A DNA stretch of 64,000 bases from Nemophila menziesii (taxonomy: Eukaryota; Streptophyta; Magnoliopsida; Boraginales; Hydrophyllaceae): positions 744,001 through 808,000 of the forward strand of contig JARWIR010000008.1 of NCBI GenBank assembly GCA_029959085.1. The letters are read 5' to 3'. The position numbers and the translations under genes are program-made. Shown one piece after another: positions 34,922-47,682 of this stretch. The notes beneath the pieces are model-generated. The model was given only the letters and a program-made list of their open reading frames with translations. It did no database searches and had not been told where the DNA came from. Position 1 is the first letter of the stretch. Every line of letters begins with the position of its first letter.

Positions 34922-35640
34922 AATACTATACTTTAATTTCCAATTTCTAGCTAAAGTTATAAAAATTAAAGAAACGATAACACCTTTTTAGTTTAAAATC
35001 CAGTTTATCTATAAGGGTCTAGCTAAAAACTGATAATTTTAGCTAATGCTTACTGTATTTGGTGTTAATATGAAAAATCAGTGTGTTTGTTTTGATTTCC
35101 TTTTTCTTTTTAATATTTAAATTTGGGTTTTCTATGATTTGATGTTTACACTTGATGTCTCCCTATTTGTGATATATTAATCTATACCCGAGACATCATT
35201 TTAGGGGTATTTAGCAATTAATTTCGGGTTTTTTCCATTTATTCATACTTTACACTTTCTTGTCTAGTTTTAGATGTTTTGCTATTTCATGAGCTTTTGC
35301 GCGTAATTTGTGTGTTATTTGTGCATCACTTAGGTATATGGAAGCTATTACACCTTTGGAAACTGATTTGAAGTAGAAAAGTAAAGGAAATACCTTAGTC
35401 AAAGTAAAAAATGATAAACTTGGATATATTTGGATAGTAAAGAAGTTGCCAAAATTGCAGATACATCCACTAATTAATTTACTGCAGAAAACAGGTCTAG
35501 AATTAGGAGGATCTTTTTATATGAGCAGATATATCTTTCAAACGCGGTCGTTTATATATAAAGAACGTTAAATTCCGATAAGTAACGAATGAGATATGAC
35601 CAAATCAATATTTGTAAAGGTTTATCTTGTCCTACGATTT
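34922..35640. other. Stretch without recognisable gene
   Basis: AT-rich. It continues the sequence interrupted by the LINE at 33922-34906. No domain, LTR end or RNA gene was recognised. Confidence 0.5.
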
Positions 35641-37206
35641 AGGGATATGAATTATCACATTGCAGCATCTATACGAAAGAAGAAAGTTCGTTGTATGAGG
35701 CTTCTTAACGATCTTGACATTTAGGTCGATGATGAAGAGGAACTAAAGCAAATGGTTAGAGAATATTTCGAGTCGTTGTATGAAGCTCCTACTAATCAAC
35801 CGGATGGGTATATAATGTACCTATCGGGTTAGAAATCACTAGTGAGCTAGATAGGTCTTTTTCGGATGAAGAGATACGAACTGTTGTCTTTCAGTCGAAT
35901 CTGACAAAAGCTCCTGGGCCTGATGGCATGTCTGCTGCGTTTTATTAGAAGTGCTGGGTACGGTGGGCCCGGCAGTTTTTAAAATTGTTCGGGAGGCAAA
36001 ACAAGCTGGTCATCTTCCTTCGCGTCTGAATGGTACACTTATTCACCTTATTCCAAAAGTGTCGGATCCGAACCGGGTACGTTTATATCGTCCGATTAGC
36101 CTTATTAATTGTCCTGTTAAGTTTATTATGAAGGAAATGATTAATAGACTTAGGCCTATTTTGATAAACATTATTGGCCCGTGCCAAAGTAGTTTCTTAC
36201 AGGTCGTTCTACGGTGGATAATGTTGTGCTGATACGTGAAGTGGATCACAAGATGTGTCACCAATGTCGGTTAAAATCGACCTCGCGAAAGCTTATGACA
36301 AGATTAGATGGTAATTCATCGAAGAGACAATCCAACATTTTGGGCTTCCGGAAAATTGGATAAAGTTGATTATGTCAAGTATGAAGGAAAATGGGATGCG
36401 GGTTCTATGGAATTGGGAACCGCTGCAACCGTTTATGCCTTACAGGGGTATTCGACAAGAGGACCCCTTATCCCCGTACTTATTTGTCATGTGTATGGAA
36501 AGACTATCTATCTTAATTTAGAAGCTTTGTAGTTCGGGGAGGTGGAAGGAGGTTCAGATTGGTCGTGGGGGTCCTAAATTGTATCATTCATTTTTCGCGG
36601 ATGATCTAATTGTTTTTGGTGAAGCTTCTCTTTTGCAGGTACATATAATACAAGAGACGATGGAGTTGTTTTGCAAAGAAGCGGGTCAGACAATTAGCAG
36701 AGAAGTCGTTGATTTATTTCTCTTCAAATGTTCCGGAAACACTACAGAAGGAGCTAGCGTTAGCAAGTGGTTTCTATCATAGTAGTTCTTTTGGTTCTTA
36801 CTTGGGTGTCCCTATCTTATCCGGTAGACTTCCTAAGGGTTTTTATAAAGGGATATTAGAAAAAATGAGAGGCAAGTTAGCGGCGTGGAAGACAAAGACT
36901 CTTTCCCTAGCTGGCCGTATTACGCTAGCCCAATCAGTGTTAAATGCGATGCCAGTTTACCAAATGCAAGTTATGAAGCTACCCAAGTATGTATGTAAAG
37001 AGATTGATAGAGTGGTCCAAAATTTTATTTGGGGTTCTTCGGATTCGGAGAGAAAGATACATTGGGTTGCGTGGGAGCAAATTTGTAAACCGAAAAAAAT
37101 TGGTGGTCTTGGAATAAGAAGCGCAGAAATGTATAATTTGGATTTGCTTGCTAAGCTTGGTTGGAGAATTCTTATTGGAGACGAGTCGGTAGCATCCAAT
37201 TGGTAA
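35641..37206 (+). pseudogene. LINE reverse transcriptase fragment
   Basis: Three frames together carry the RT blocks of plant L1-type elements in order: AASIRKKKVR, EEELKQMVREYFESLY, KAPGPDGMS (about 35910), LIPKVSDPNRVRLYRPISLI (about 36050), IDLAKAYDKIRW, FFADDLIVFGEA with the catalytic ADD (about 36590), GSYLGVPI, then LAGRITLAQSVLNAMPVYQM (about 36910-36970) and FIWGSSDSERK. Stops and frameshifts are frequent. The 5' endonuclease is absent. The fragment also ends at ASNW (37204), before the zinc-binding and RNase H regions, so its 3' end was lost later. It cannot be the missing body of the LINE at 33922, which has the opposite orientation and its own target duplication. Confidence 0.88.
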
Positions 37207-37901
37207 GGTTTAGACGAGACCGATTAAATATGTGTCATAACCTCCAAGAATTGATGTACTCTTTTTACTCCATCAAGCTTTATCCTAATGAGTTTTCTTG
37301 ATAAGGTTTTGATGGGGCATATCTTTCAGTGAATATCCAAGAGAGGGAGTGGTATAAAATATTTATTTAAGTGGATTATTAAACATACCAAAAGGAAGTG
37401 TGGTTTATCTCCAACAAGAATATACTGATGGTATTGTATGAGGATACTGTTGCTTGTACCACACATAATTAGAATGGCTGAATTAAATGAGACAGAACAA
37501 AACATATTTCACCAAAGTCTCCTACACACACGAGTTATAGAAGAATATGGATATTGACACTCGACAAATACAATCACGTAAGAATTTTGCAGATTTTCCT
37601 TAGGAAATCATTGTCAGCCACAATATTATAGAAGTAGGTCCACAATATTGAAATACAACAACTCAAAGATCTATTTCCAATATCAGAGGGAGTGTAAACA
37701 AGACTGTACTATTTTCCCTTCGTCCAAGTTTTTGTCCCAATGGGTTTTCTTGGCAAGGTTTTAACGAGGCAGTGTTTCATGATGTTTAGTTACATCTATA
37801 TGTACTCTTTCTCTTTTGACCAAGTTTTTATCCCATTGGTTTTTTCTTGGAAAGGTTTTGACGAGACATATTTTTCTAATGGATGGACATCCAAGGAGGA
37901 G
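37207..37901 (+). pseudogene. Ty1/copia 3'-end remnants (RNase H tail, 3' region, polypurine tract)
   Basis: At about 37428-37620 frames read VYEDTVACT and DRTKHISPK, typical of the copia RNase H C-terminus. The copia 3' region motif (TACTCTTT...CCAAGTTTTTATCCCA...AAGGTTTTGACGAG) occurs at about 37253, 37713 and 37805. It ends in ACATCCAAGGAGGAG, a polypurine tract abutting the LTR at 37902. An earlier GAATATCCAAGAGAGGGAG (about 37331) suggests a second, related 3' end. Confidence 0.65.
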
Positions 37902-38288
37902 TATTATGAATAAATTATACTTAATTTATGATTGATGTCTAAAATGCTTGGTTTAATCTTCCTATTTATTTTGGCAAGTGAAGGGTCACTCTTTACCCTA
38001 TAAATATAGGATCATTTCTTTATAATAGAGTTAGAAATGTTTTGCAATACAAGAAAATATTCTCTCAATATCTTATTCTTTTTCTTAAGTTTATAAAAAA
38101 AATTAACTAAGTTCATTTTGAATAAATTTGAATAAAATCTATTTCTATTTAATAAATTAAACTCTTGCTACATTTATAAGAAAAATTCAGTGAATTAATT
38201 AATCATGAAACTAAACCATATTCAATTCCTATTAGCAATTGCTTGATCATGTAAAATATTGTGATCTTTTGCATCACATTTTACAACA
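37902..38288 (+). mobile_element. Ty1/copia LTR with TATA box
   Basis: 387 bp from TATTATGAATAA (a likely decayed TGTTATGAATAA) to TTTTACAACA. The LTR has CCCTATAAATATAGG (TATA box near 37999-38008), where element transcription would start. It is preceded by a polypurine tract and followed by a primer-site remnant. Confidence 0.65.
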
Positions 38289-38530
38289 TCTGAGCTAGTT
38301 CCGTTACCTCATTTAGAAATAATGTCTGAAGCTATACTAACTTCACTATCCCAAAATGATGAAACAAAACCTACCCAAAGCCTTGATTTATTAAAATAGT
38401 CAAAATGACCTAGATTTTGCTAATTCCTCAAGAGACTCACGAATCTAGCAACCCAAACAATGACAAAATTGCTTCAACAAAATCTCCACTGAATATTGTA
38501 GGATATAATTAAAATCTAGGACCCATTTAG
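38289..38530 (+). pseudogene. Copia primer-site remnant and gag start
   Basis: TCTGAGCTAGTTCCGTTACC after the LTR looks like the usual TCTGGTATCAGAGCTAGGTTCC primer-site region with an internal deletion. An ATG at 38322 opens a short gag-like frame (MSEAILTSLSQNDETKPTQS) that soon meets stops. Nothing of the later gag is recognisable. Confidence 0.5.
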
Positions 38531-39004
38531 TACATTTTATAGAAATAATATAATTAAAACTGAAAACAAATGAAAGGAATGGTACTAAGATTGAGGTCCA
38601 CATTGTCACAATAAGGTTTAACTCTTCTTGTAGCTTTCAGCAAAAAACCGGCTTATCTTCATGTCAAATGTAAAAACCAAATTAATTAAGCCCAATCTAA
38701 ATTATAACATGTTTATGTGTAATTGTGAATGGAAAATTTTAGTTTTCGTAAATAGACGTGAATGCAACATAGAAGTATAGGGAACTTCAGCAGAATACTC
38801 GGTGTAGATACTTATAAATTTGCTACTGCATTAACATTAAAGGGAATTTAGAAAACTGATCTAGCTAATTTCATTTGAAGGACTCTATCACCATGATACA
38901 AACTTGCAAAAAATATTCATTGATGAAGATTGGAGGCTCCAAACAAATTTGTCTTCATTTGAGTAAAGAGAACCAAAGTAGATGCTCTAATTACCCGTAT
39001 TTTT
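38531..39004. other. Stretch without recognisable gene
   Basis: AT-rich, no domain seen. Confidence 0.5.
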
Positions 39005-39239
39005 TACCTTAATTTGGGTTCTTCGCCAATCCCCGAGTGGCGGCGGTTTTCTTGTTCAGAAGGGAGGCTTGGTGGGAAGGTGTCGTGAAGAGATTGCTTT
39101 TTTATTTGTTTGATTGTGAGGGTGAAAATATAAGTTTTAATTCATGTAATATGTTTTTGAGAAGTATAAGGAGATAAATGGTGGATTTTTGAGTTAAACG
39201 AGGATGAAAAAAATAGCAATTGCTAATATGTAATATAGA
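39005..39239 (-). mobile_element. Inverted copy of Helitron-like 5' end
   Basis: On the minus strand it starts TCTATATTACATATTAGCAA after an A (39239). About 170 bp further it reaches CCTTCCCACCAAGC, GAACAAGAAAACCGCCGCCA and GGCGAAGAACCCAAATTAAG, the same order and spacing as 3498-3978. Only one module is present, and similarity stops after it. Confidence 0.5.
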
Positions 39240-40305
39240 TAAACAAGAATCATAACCAACTAAATAGACACCCTCACGTATAAAAATAAAAATTAAAAAT
39301 ATACCTATTGACTATCAGAACTTATTAAATTATTTCATATTTTATGAATAATTACCCCAACGGGTCTTCAAGTTAATTGTTATGGTATATAGATTGGATT
39401 TAGTACTTTTATATAGATATGTGTTCACGAAGACTAATTATGTTGGAAGTATAATAAATACTGGATTTATTTTTAAAGCGGGTAGTTTTGAACTTATGGT
39501 CAAACATTAGATTTAGCCATATGTATTTAGGTATTTGATGTTTAGTTGAAGTTTATCTAAATGTAGAGTGGCAAATGATATCGAATCTAGTGCTCCTAAT
39601 TCTTGGGTTGCCAAGTTAATTTTGAAACCCAAGTGTATAAGTAATTACGGGAGCCTAACAGAAAAATGTCATTAGGAGAGAAGATTTGTGAAGAAACGAA
39701 TAAAAGCTGATATTTTATAATCTTGCAATAGTTTCTTGTTTAATAAATGGTGGTCAAGATCATATTTTATGCTAGGACTGAATTAGTTCAAGTGTATCAG
39801 CCGTGATTTCTATGTTCGTACCCATTTCACGCTATCTTCTTTTTAGACGGTTCAATTTACTCTATATAAGGATGTATCTATATGCCAATACTCAAAGCCT
39901 TCTTTGATAAGTTATTTATGCGTTTCAAAATTTCTTCTAATGACGTCTCATTTAATTGGTAAATTAGATATTTCCAGTTAAGTGAAATGGCCTCTTGCGA
40001 TTTTTCGACATTCTCTAAGGGGAAAAATTTGTATTATTTTTGTTTTAGGGTTTTAGTTTTCAAAAAAATATTTAGAGAAGGAATTAGTTATTAGCCTTAT
40101 ATAACACATTGCCTCTTGCAATTTTGGGTTGAAAGATTCTTCACGATAGTCCAAATTTTATGTGCGAAACAGTTGAAACAGAAATATTTTTGTAACGGGC
40201 TTATATAGTTTGATTCCAAATAGTAGCTCTCTCATATGTGTAAGAAAATGCAGGGATAAAAATCCCACAGAAGGGGGTTATTTGAATGGAAGATGAATAT
40301 AAGCT
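39240..40305. other. Stretch without recognisable gene
   Basis: AT-rich right end of the extra block. No terminal repeat matching the left end (33395 onward) was seen. Confidence 0.5.
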
Positions 40306-40541
40306 ATGACTAAAGTGAAACCTTGAACAATACCAAATCTTCTCAGTTAAATTTGAGTTCAATAGAATAGCTTCGGCATCTATAACACTATCTTTTAAAT
40401 GGGAGTTGATCAGGAAGTTGAAGGTCACATGAAAAGTACACATTTTACTCTGTTGGGAGGTAAATAATCAACTAGTTATTGTAGAAACTTTATGTATATA
40501 AGGAGATATGGCTTAATTTAATGTGGATTTGTAAAAGTTTG

Positions 40542-40824
40542 TGTGGTGGAATCGATACTCACGTTTGAGTTATATGCTTTTCATTTTAATATTAAGATGA
40601 CAAAGCTATAAGTTTTCTCTACTTTAAGTACTGAGACAGATTCTCGAGAGTTGCAAGTGTTGGTTAAAGATTGTGTGAGGTCCAAGAGTCTGTATAATAG
40701 ATTAATGAGACACTGTGTAGAAAATAAGGAAACATGATATTTGAGGCAGACTATATTTATAAAGAATTCGCTGCAATGCACAAATTGACTAACATGACAA
40801 GACTAAAGTCAAAGACCAGACTAG
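40542..40824 (+). pseudogene. Second RNase H-like remnant, unit 3
   Basis: Counterpart of 4458-4737, located just right of the extra block. Confidence 0.5.
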
Positions 40825-41556
40825 GACAATATGAAATCTTCTAGATGGCTTATAAGGAGTACTCATGGAAGAAAAGATTAGATAGACAACACCTAAAACT
40901 ATTTTGAGCACCCCAAGAGATCAAACAGAGACTTAGTAAAAAAACTACTATGGTCTTTTAAGACCTCGTACGTATGAAAAAAGAAAGAGATAAATATGAA
41001 GATTTTATGTTAAAATGAATTACTACCATATATAGGCTTCAAGCAAGGTAAGATATACCTGATAGACCCGTCTCATTAATCATGGGTAACACCATGTTCT
41101 TTTATTTTGATCCATCACAATGTTTAATGAATCATTTGGTAAAAAAGAATAGTTTATGTTTGAAAACTAAGCAGACTATAATAAAAAGGAATGAATGTCT
41201 ATAATGAGAATCATTAGATAGAATTAAAAAACACCAGTTACTTGAAAAAAAAATATTTCATTCATATCGTATCATCTTGTTCATTTTCCACTCAATGTTG
41301 AGCTTCCTTCTATTTCCCAATGTGTGTTTGGGCTATCTTCATCATCCAAACCTCACATCCTCATCATTTGGATTCTCTCTTATAAATATTTCACAATCAT
41401 GTATGCATCTATTAAACTAATCAGAGTCATAAATATTGTTAATATATGAAGTTTTTAGTGTCAAAATTGATATAAAGAGATAGTTTCATGCATGTTATAC
41501 ACTTAATAGAAGGGCCAAGACTTACCAACATAATTACAAAAGATAGCTCAATCAAC

Positions 41557-41785
41557 CTTTTGGTGTGTTGTGTATGTTGTACTTCTTGTTGGCTTATAAT
41601 GCGTAAGTGGATATTGGTGGTGGTGCTGGTGGAGGTGATGTAGTGTCGTATATGTTTCTGAGTTTTGAGGAAAACCACCATTGTAATGTGGGTAAGGTAT
41701 GAAAGTTGCTGGAGGATAATGTGACATATGGTGGTGAATCCCAAGTGAGTTTTGTGGACCCGCTTGAGTTGATGATATTGTCGAA
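41557..41785 (-). pseudogene. Proline-rich putative exon, unit 3
   Basis: Counterpart of 5470-5690; a lost base near 41616 shifts the frame after the PPPAPPP stretch. Confidence 0.28.
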
Positions 41786-42283
41786 TTTCATCCTTGAAAT
41801 TTCACTTATTAGTAAGAAACTACTCTTACATATTCTAATTTACAATGCTAAAAGAAAATTTAAACCTCTTGAGAAGTGCGAGATATTTTCTGAGAGGGCA
41901 TTAATTTCATATTCCCACATTTTTGATATCTTCCTCATCCGTTCTCATCACCTTTACAAATTCATTTTAATAGAATTAACATAAGACACAATCACACATA
42001 TTTTTAAAACAAATATTAAATTGTATTTTATTCATTTTTGTATTGTACAAAAGTTGATGCATACCTGTGAATTCCTAGGAAATATTAATTGAGCAATGCT
42101 CCAGAAGTTCACAACAACTTTAAAGTCATAAAAAACTTGTAAAATGGTAATAATAATTTTGTATTTGCATATAAAATGTTCAATAAGGAAGGTAGCCTAC
42201 CATATGATAGATAGATGGCCTTATAATCCATTAATAATTGGATAATAAGGACACAAATGTTAAGTAACAGGGTATCCCTTAAC

Positions 42284-42592
42284 TGGTTCACCAAATAGAA
42301 AACAACAACATCACGTTCTTTCAACTTCTGGGCACAAGAATATTCCGTCCATCCACCACTAAGTGAAAAGCTATTTATTAGGAATTTAACTGTTTTTTCT
42401 TCACCATTTTCTCCCACCAGAACAATGTCCTCATCATGGTTGGGCATATGCTTCTCGAGAAAATCTTTTGGGATACGCTGCAATAGAAAATTTATCTGAT
42501 ATAAGGACTTATATATATTTAATAGACCTGTTAGATTAATTAGGATACTCGTCACTCACCTGTGAGCGAACTTTAGTAATCAACTTGATGAG
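42284..42592 (-). pseudogene. B3 DNA-binding domain fragment, unit 3
   Basis: Counterpart with exon 2 at 42477-42284 and exon 1 at 42592-42560. Donor GTGAGT and acceptor TTGCAG are both intact. The open frame extends on to about 42109 because of an extra C after the domain. Confidence 0.75.
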
Positions 42593-43218
42593 CTAGGAAA
42601 ATCTAGATCAAGAATTTCCCTCTTCTCTCTCATTTCCCTTTTTTTGTTAATACATGTTAGCATATAATATGATAATCTAAAGAAAATGTGATTAATAAAT
42701 AAAAATATCATTTATAGATACTTATAGATGTGATTTATGTTTATAAATTATCTTTCTTAATTATCTTAGTTGTATAATAGATAGTTATTAATATCATAAA
42801 ATACATGATATGCATATCATATGTATCAATACAATAATTATACAATATTAACTAATATTAATTGACATCTAATATCATAGTAATCTAAGATATTGGAAAT
42901 TTGTAATCAGTAAGTTATACTTTTACTTTAGAAAAAGAATATAAAGTATGACGGATGTTTTACGTGTAGTGTATATCTGTCTTTATTAGAGCCGTGTGTC
43001 GTTATTTTCTGTTATTTTCTTATGTGTCACGCAATCATGTCTTCTCACCTGTCAAGATTTTTGTGGTCGAGAGCCACGCGTTGAACATGAGAGATTAAAA
43101 ACGTTTTGTTGAAATGTAATGGCCATCGATCATTTTTCCTATAAAGAAATAACTCATTAACGTAATGAAACCTAAAGTTCTTCTATCTAGGGGTTTCCTA
43201 GGGCTGGAGGGTACCTAA

Positions 43219-43876
43219 CAAGGGCAGATCCAGATCCAGGACAAAAGTTGAGGAGGGGCTTGAAAATATTTTTAAAAACATATAGTAAACTTGGGTATAT
43301 CTTTTCATTTCTGTAGTTATTTAATATACATTTTATGTAATTAATGTAAATACTAGGAATACTAATTCCTTCCCGTAGCATAAAAAATTATTAGAATAAA
43401 AAGAAAAAAAAATACTATGTAGCATAGACTTCAAGAGAGTTTCGGTGATGGATTAAATTAAAAGAACCAAAATTTAAAAAAGACATTAACCATTTTATTC
43501 ATATGAAAAAAAAATTAAATTTTCATTCAACAATTTATTAATAAATTTTAAATTCTTATATAAAATTTAATAATTCACATAAAACTATCTAAATTCTTAT
43601 AAAAATACTCATATAAAAAAACTTACAGAATTTTTTAATTTTTATAAAGTAATGAATTGTGGCTGTGAAATAGATCTAAAACTATTTGTAAATTTGATTA
43701 AAGTGATGTATGTAGAGATAATAATGTGCAACTTATAAAAAATAATGTATCAAATAGGGTTTAAAAAATTACTAGATTCAAATTTTTTTTTTTAAAAAAA
43801 AGAATTTTGTAATAATAAATTATTAATATATAGAATAAATTTTTGTTTTTTGAAAAAGTGAGGGGGGCTTGAGCCC
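43219..43876. mobile_element. Non-autonomous Mutator-like element, right end lost, unit 3
   Basis: The left end CAAGGGCAGATCC and flank GGTACCTAA (43210-43218) remain. The right terminus and about 80 bp beyond are missing (GGCTTGAGCCC runs into TTCATCGTAAC). Confidence 0.55.
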
Positions 43877-45909
43877 TTCATCGTAACAAGATCTGAGTTT
43901 GAAATCGAGGTGAAGTTATAATTGTTAACCATCAAATTTATAACATGGTAAATATTTCTAACATAACAAGAATGAGTTGGATATGCGAGATCTATCATAA
44001 TTTGGGAATGGATATAAATCTATGAATAACCACACAAATATCTACAATTACATAACTAGATCTATAAATAATACAAAGTCTATTGCAAGATTAATAAGCA
44101 TATATGGGTTCCATTTTAAGTTACAAGTATATTAATTTCTAAGCTGAATTTCCACGGGTTATCATCATATGAGCTCCATTTGAATAAATGAAAGAGCAAT
44201 TTCAGAATTTTTTAAATCGAAATTGGATCTGATAGATGGGAGCAAGTTAAGGGGAGAGAAGATGAAAAAGATCTTACCAGGTGAATCTCAAGAATTTGAT
44301 GTTATGGATCGCAGTTGTTCTATGGATAGGGAGGCGAGGCAAAGAAGAATCAATTGGGGCTGGTGGTGCAGTTAGAATGATAAGAGTATGGATCGAACAA
44401 ATTATAAATTGGATATGGATTGAGTTTTAAGTTGTTCATATAGGAAGTCACAATCTCTTAGTGCATTGAGTAAGTTATGGTGATATGGTTCAATTTGTTA
44501 TAAGAGGGATTCAATTAATTAAAAGATGAAAAATAACTGGGCCAAAAATTGTAATGATATAGAGATTAAGGATTATTGGGCTACTTGTCTTGTCTTTGAG
44601 ATTGATGTTTAATCTTAGTAATCCGGTTATTCATCATATTCATTTTATATTTCAGTTATTAGAAGTTGAAAGAATTATGATTTTTGAGTTAATTGCACTA
44701 ATAGTCCCTATATTGCCTTGGGTAGCATGTTTTTCTATAAACTAAATGCATTTTATTCTACAACATAAAGGAATTCCAAATTATTAAAGGTCATTCCTCT
44801 ACACATGGACATATATTAATATTTATTAAACTTTATATTTTTCAGGTTTGGCAATATCATAGTATCTACTTGGACAATGTTGAAATTTGTAGATTAAAAA
44901 TAATTAAATACTAAATAGTGAGGGAGAATTATAATCTACATTTAAATGTGAATTATTTAGGTATCATTGTTAACTTAATAGTGCAAATAATTTTATTCAT
45001 CTGAGTATATTTGCAAGTAAAAATAATTATTTTATTCATATTCTTTTCATTTGTATGGAGTAGAGTGGATTTTTTTTAATAATAAGAAAATATTAAAGCA
45101 ACTACCTTTTCACAATGATTTTTTTTTTCTAAAAAAATTGATCAAAATAAATAGATTCATGGCTTTGTTCAATGAATTTATTTATGTGGATTCACATTTT
45201 AACTCATAGGAATTTATTTATTTTGATTTGTATTCTTTTTTAAAATAAATGATTATAAAGAGATTGTTGTTGAAAGTAATAATTAATACTAATTATTAAG
45301 TGATTTGTTTTCTATTTGTATGGAAAAAATGGAAAAATTATTTATGATTTAAAAATTCCATATTGAAAGATAAAAAGAAAACCATAGAAAAGTCATATAA
45401 AATTGTTATCTTTCTTAATATTCCAGTCTAGTAGGAGTTGTGAAAAAACTTTATATTAAGTAAAAATTTCCACATAGGAAATGGAGAAAAGAGAAAGTAA
45501 GAATATAAGTGATTATCTCTCTTTCCATAAAAAAAGTAATAGATGCTATGAAATTCAAAAGAGAAGAGGTAAAAAGCCCGATGCGCGTACCACCATCCCC
45601 CGCCCGGCAACGTCATGGGTCTGGGGAGTTGGGAATATTCTCCAATTAATAATACTATAGAGTGGAACCTCGGTTAGAGATAACCGTCATGACTGAAATA
45701 TCTTTTCAACGAAACTTATTTAGCGTATAATTGTTCTTTTTTATACTCTGTGTAAGGTTTGTAATTTTCTATTATTATAATAGTGTAGTTTACTTTAATT
45801 GATTTTTTTTGCTTTTGTATATCCATGTCTCTAGTTCTCACACTATTGATTTTTATCTTTCTGACAATTTAAAAGGATATTACGTTTATATCACTGGTTG
45901 TTTTTAGAA

Positions 45910-46904
45910 ATGACTTTTCCTATCTCGGGAGTTGCTTCATCATTGAATGCAAAGATCTTTCCCGAAGTTAATAAGTTGGTGCCGCTTAATGGTTCCAACT
46001 ACAATCGTTGGGTACTAAAGATCTTGATCTGTCTTGAACAGTACAAACTCGACTTTGCTATAGTCGAAGATCCTCTACTTACAGTGGAAAAAGGAGTTCT
46101 TACTAAGGTAGAACCGTCCAAATATCTTTCCCTCGAAGCCATGATCAACAGAGTGAACACAATGACTCGGGTCTGAATGTCAAACAATGTCTTGAATCCT
46201 ATCTTTGATCTCCTTGCTAAAGAAAGGTCAGCAAAGGTCATATGGGAAACTCTTGAGAATAAATATGGGGCTGATGATTCCGGTAAGAAGAAATACGTCA
46301 CCCGTAATTGGTATGGCTTCGAACTTATTGATCACAAGCCTATGACTACACAACTTCATGTTTCTGAAAACCTATGTGCAGAGATAATCACTAAAGGCAT
46401 GAAGATGTGCGAAGTTTTCCAAGGAAATATTCTTCTTGAGAAATTTCTCCCATCTTGGAGTGAATACCGTACCCATAGCAAACACAAAAAGAAGAAAACG
46501 ACTCTCCAAGAACTCATCAGTTACATGCAAGGCGAAGAAGCCAATTAACTCAAGGATAAGTCTCTCTCTTTCCCTACTCATTCCTCAATGGCTAACCTTG
46601 TAGAAAGTTATGAGAAGAGTAAAAAAGACAGATTCAAAGGGAAAGGAAAACAGCAAGGCTCAAACAAATCTAAATCTGGGTAAACAAGAATCGCGACAAC
46701 TCCAACAAACTAGGCGGAGGGTTCAAAACAACTGGTAAGATTCAAAAACCTGAGGAAGCTTGTTAATGTTGTGGGAAAGAAGGACAAAAAGCTTTTGAGT
46801 GTACGTTTAGAGCTGGCCATGGTCCCAAAAAAGCTGCAAATCTGACCGAGACCGAAGAAATTATCATTGTGGTAATGGGCATAATTTGTAGAGAAAAAAA
46901 GTGA
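45910..46904 (+). pseudogene. Ty1/copia gag remnant, unit 3
   Basis: Counterpart of 10457-11451, open 45910-46176 and 46177-46548. An additional TAA falls in the knuckle (TGTTAATGTTGTGGG), and Q is again in the histidine position. Confidence 0.8.
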
Positions 46905-47294
46905 GTAGATACTCGACACCTATGCTTCCCTACACTTCTGCGTAAGCAAAAACCTATTAAAAAAGATCGTTAGTATACCACAAAGGAAATATAATAAGCT
47001 AAAAATAATTTGTTAATTCAGTTTTCGGTACTTTGTTTGTATTTATCTGTAGATGTGATATGGTCACTACAACATTAATATAACATGAAAAGTTGGTTCT
47101 CTATTCACTAAAATATATTGGAATTATGTGATGACTCAGTAGTACGGAAAATAAATCCAGAGAGTAGGAACAGAATCACATAGTACGAAATTATTTAATA
47201 GAAGTCCAAGAAACTAGACATTTATACATGAGTCTAGTCCTCTGACTCATTAAATAGGTCTGGATGGTTACCATATATATGAAACCTAAACTTC

Positions 47295-47682
47295 TCTTAG
47301 ATGGGCTACTTGCTATGGTTATGTCGAAATGATTATCAAAACAAATTCGAAGGAACTCCACGCGCTAGTGAAGGGCGGTGGGAGTTCAACTCACTATGAG
47401 AGGGGCTCGGGGAAGTCCCACGCGCTAGTGAAGGGCGGTGGGAACTTAGGTAATACCCATGTTTCAATTATAGGAGAATGTTGTGCAATCTTGAAGAGAC
47501 ATGCAAAGCTCGAGTTATGTCATGTGTTCCGGGAACCTAACCTTTGCGCAGATAAACTAGCAAAAGAAGGTGCGAGGATGCATTCCCAGCCTATTGTTTT
47601 TACGGATCCCCCTGATTATCTGTGGAGCTATATTACGAGAGATAGAAGTGAGTGCGCGACTGCAAGAGTCGTACTAGATTAA
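47295..47682 (+). pseudogene. LINE RNase H remnant, 5'-truncated, unit 4
   Basis: Only the C-terminal half of the domain remains, from RWATCYGYVEM onwards, because the unit 3/4 fusion removed everything upstream. The third catalytic position reads KTNS instead of ETDS (D to N). The frame is otherwise open to the usual stop. Confidence 0.85.
47357..47443 (+). repeat. 60-bp in-frame tandem duplication, unit 4
   Basis: Same duplication as in unit 1; the second copy begins TCCCACGCG. Confidence 0.88.

Larger units (their letters stand above)
33395..40305. other. 6.9-kb extra block unique to unit 3
   Basis: Units 1, 2, 4, 5 and 6 read ...CATAATGCTATGACTAAAG without interruption. Unit 3 reads CATAATGCT, then 6911 bp ending ATATAAGCT, then ATGACTAAAG. 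The GCT shared at both edges allows either an insertion with a 3-bp duplication or a deletion with 3-bp microhomology in the ancestor of the others. The contents are nested retrotransposon pieces, described separately. Confidence 0.9.
29144..47298 (+). repeat. Array unit 3 (with 6.9-kb extra block, 3'-truncated)
   Basis: It is colinear with unit 1 from its start to position 33394. A 6911-bp block absent from every other copy then intervenes, and colinearity resumes at 40306 (unit-1 position 4220) up to 47298 (unit-1 position 11844). There it is fused to the interior of unit 4, so it lacks the F-box-like fragment, LTR and minisatellite. Other parts not listed separately are AT-rich sequence equivalent to unit 1. 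Confidence 0.95.

Noticed and set aside
40201..40443. 80-residue minus-strand frame across the right edge of the extra block
   Set aside because: It spans the junction at 40305 that is unique to unit 3 and has no recognisable domain, so it is a chance frame.
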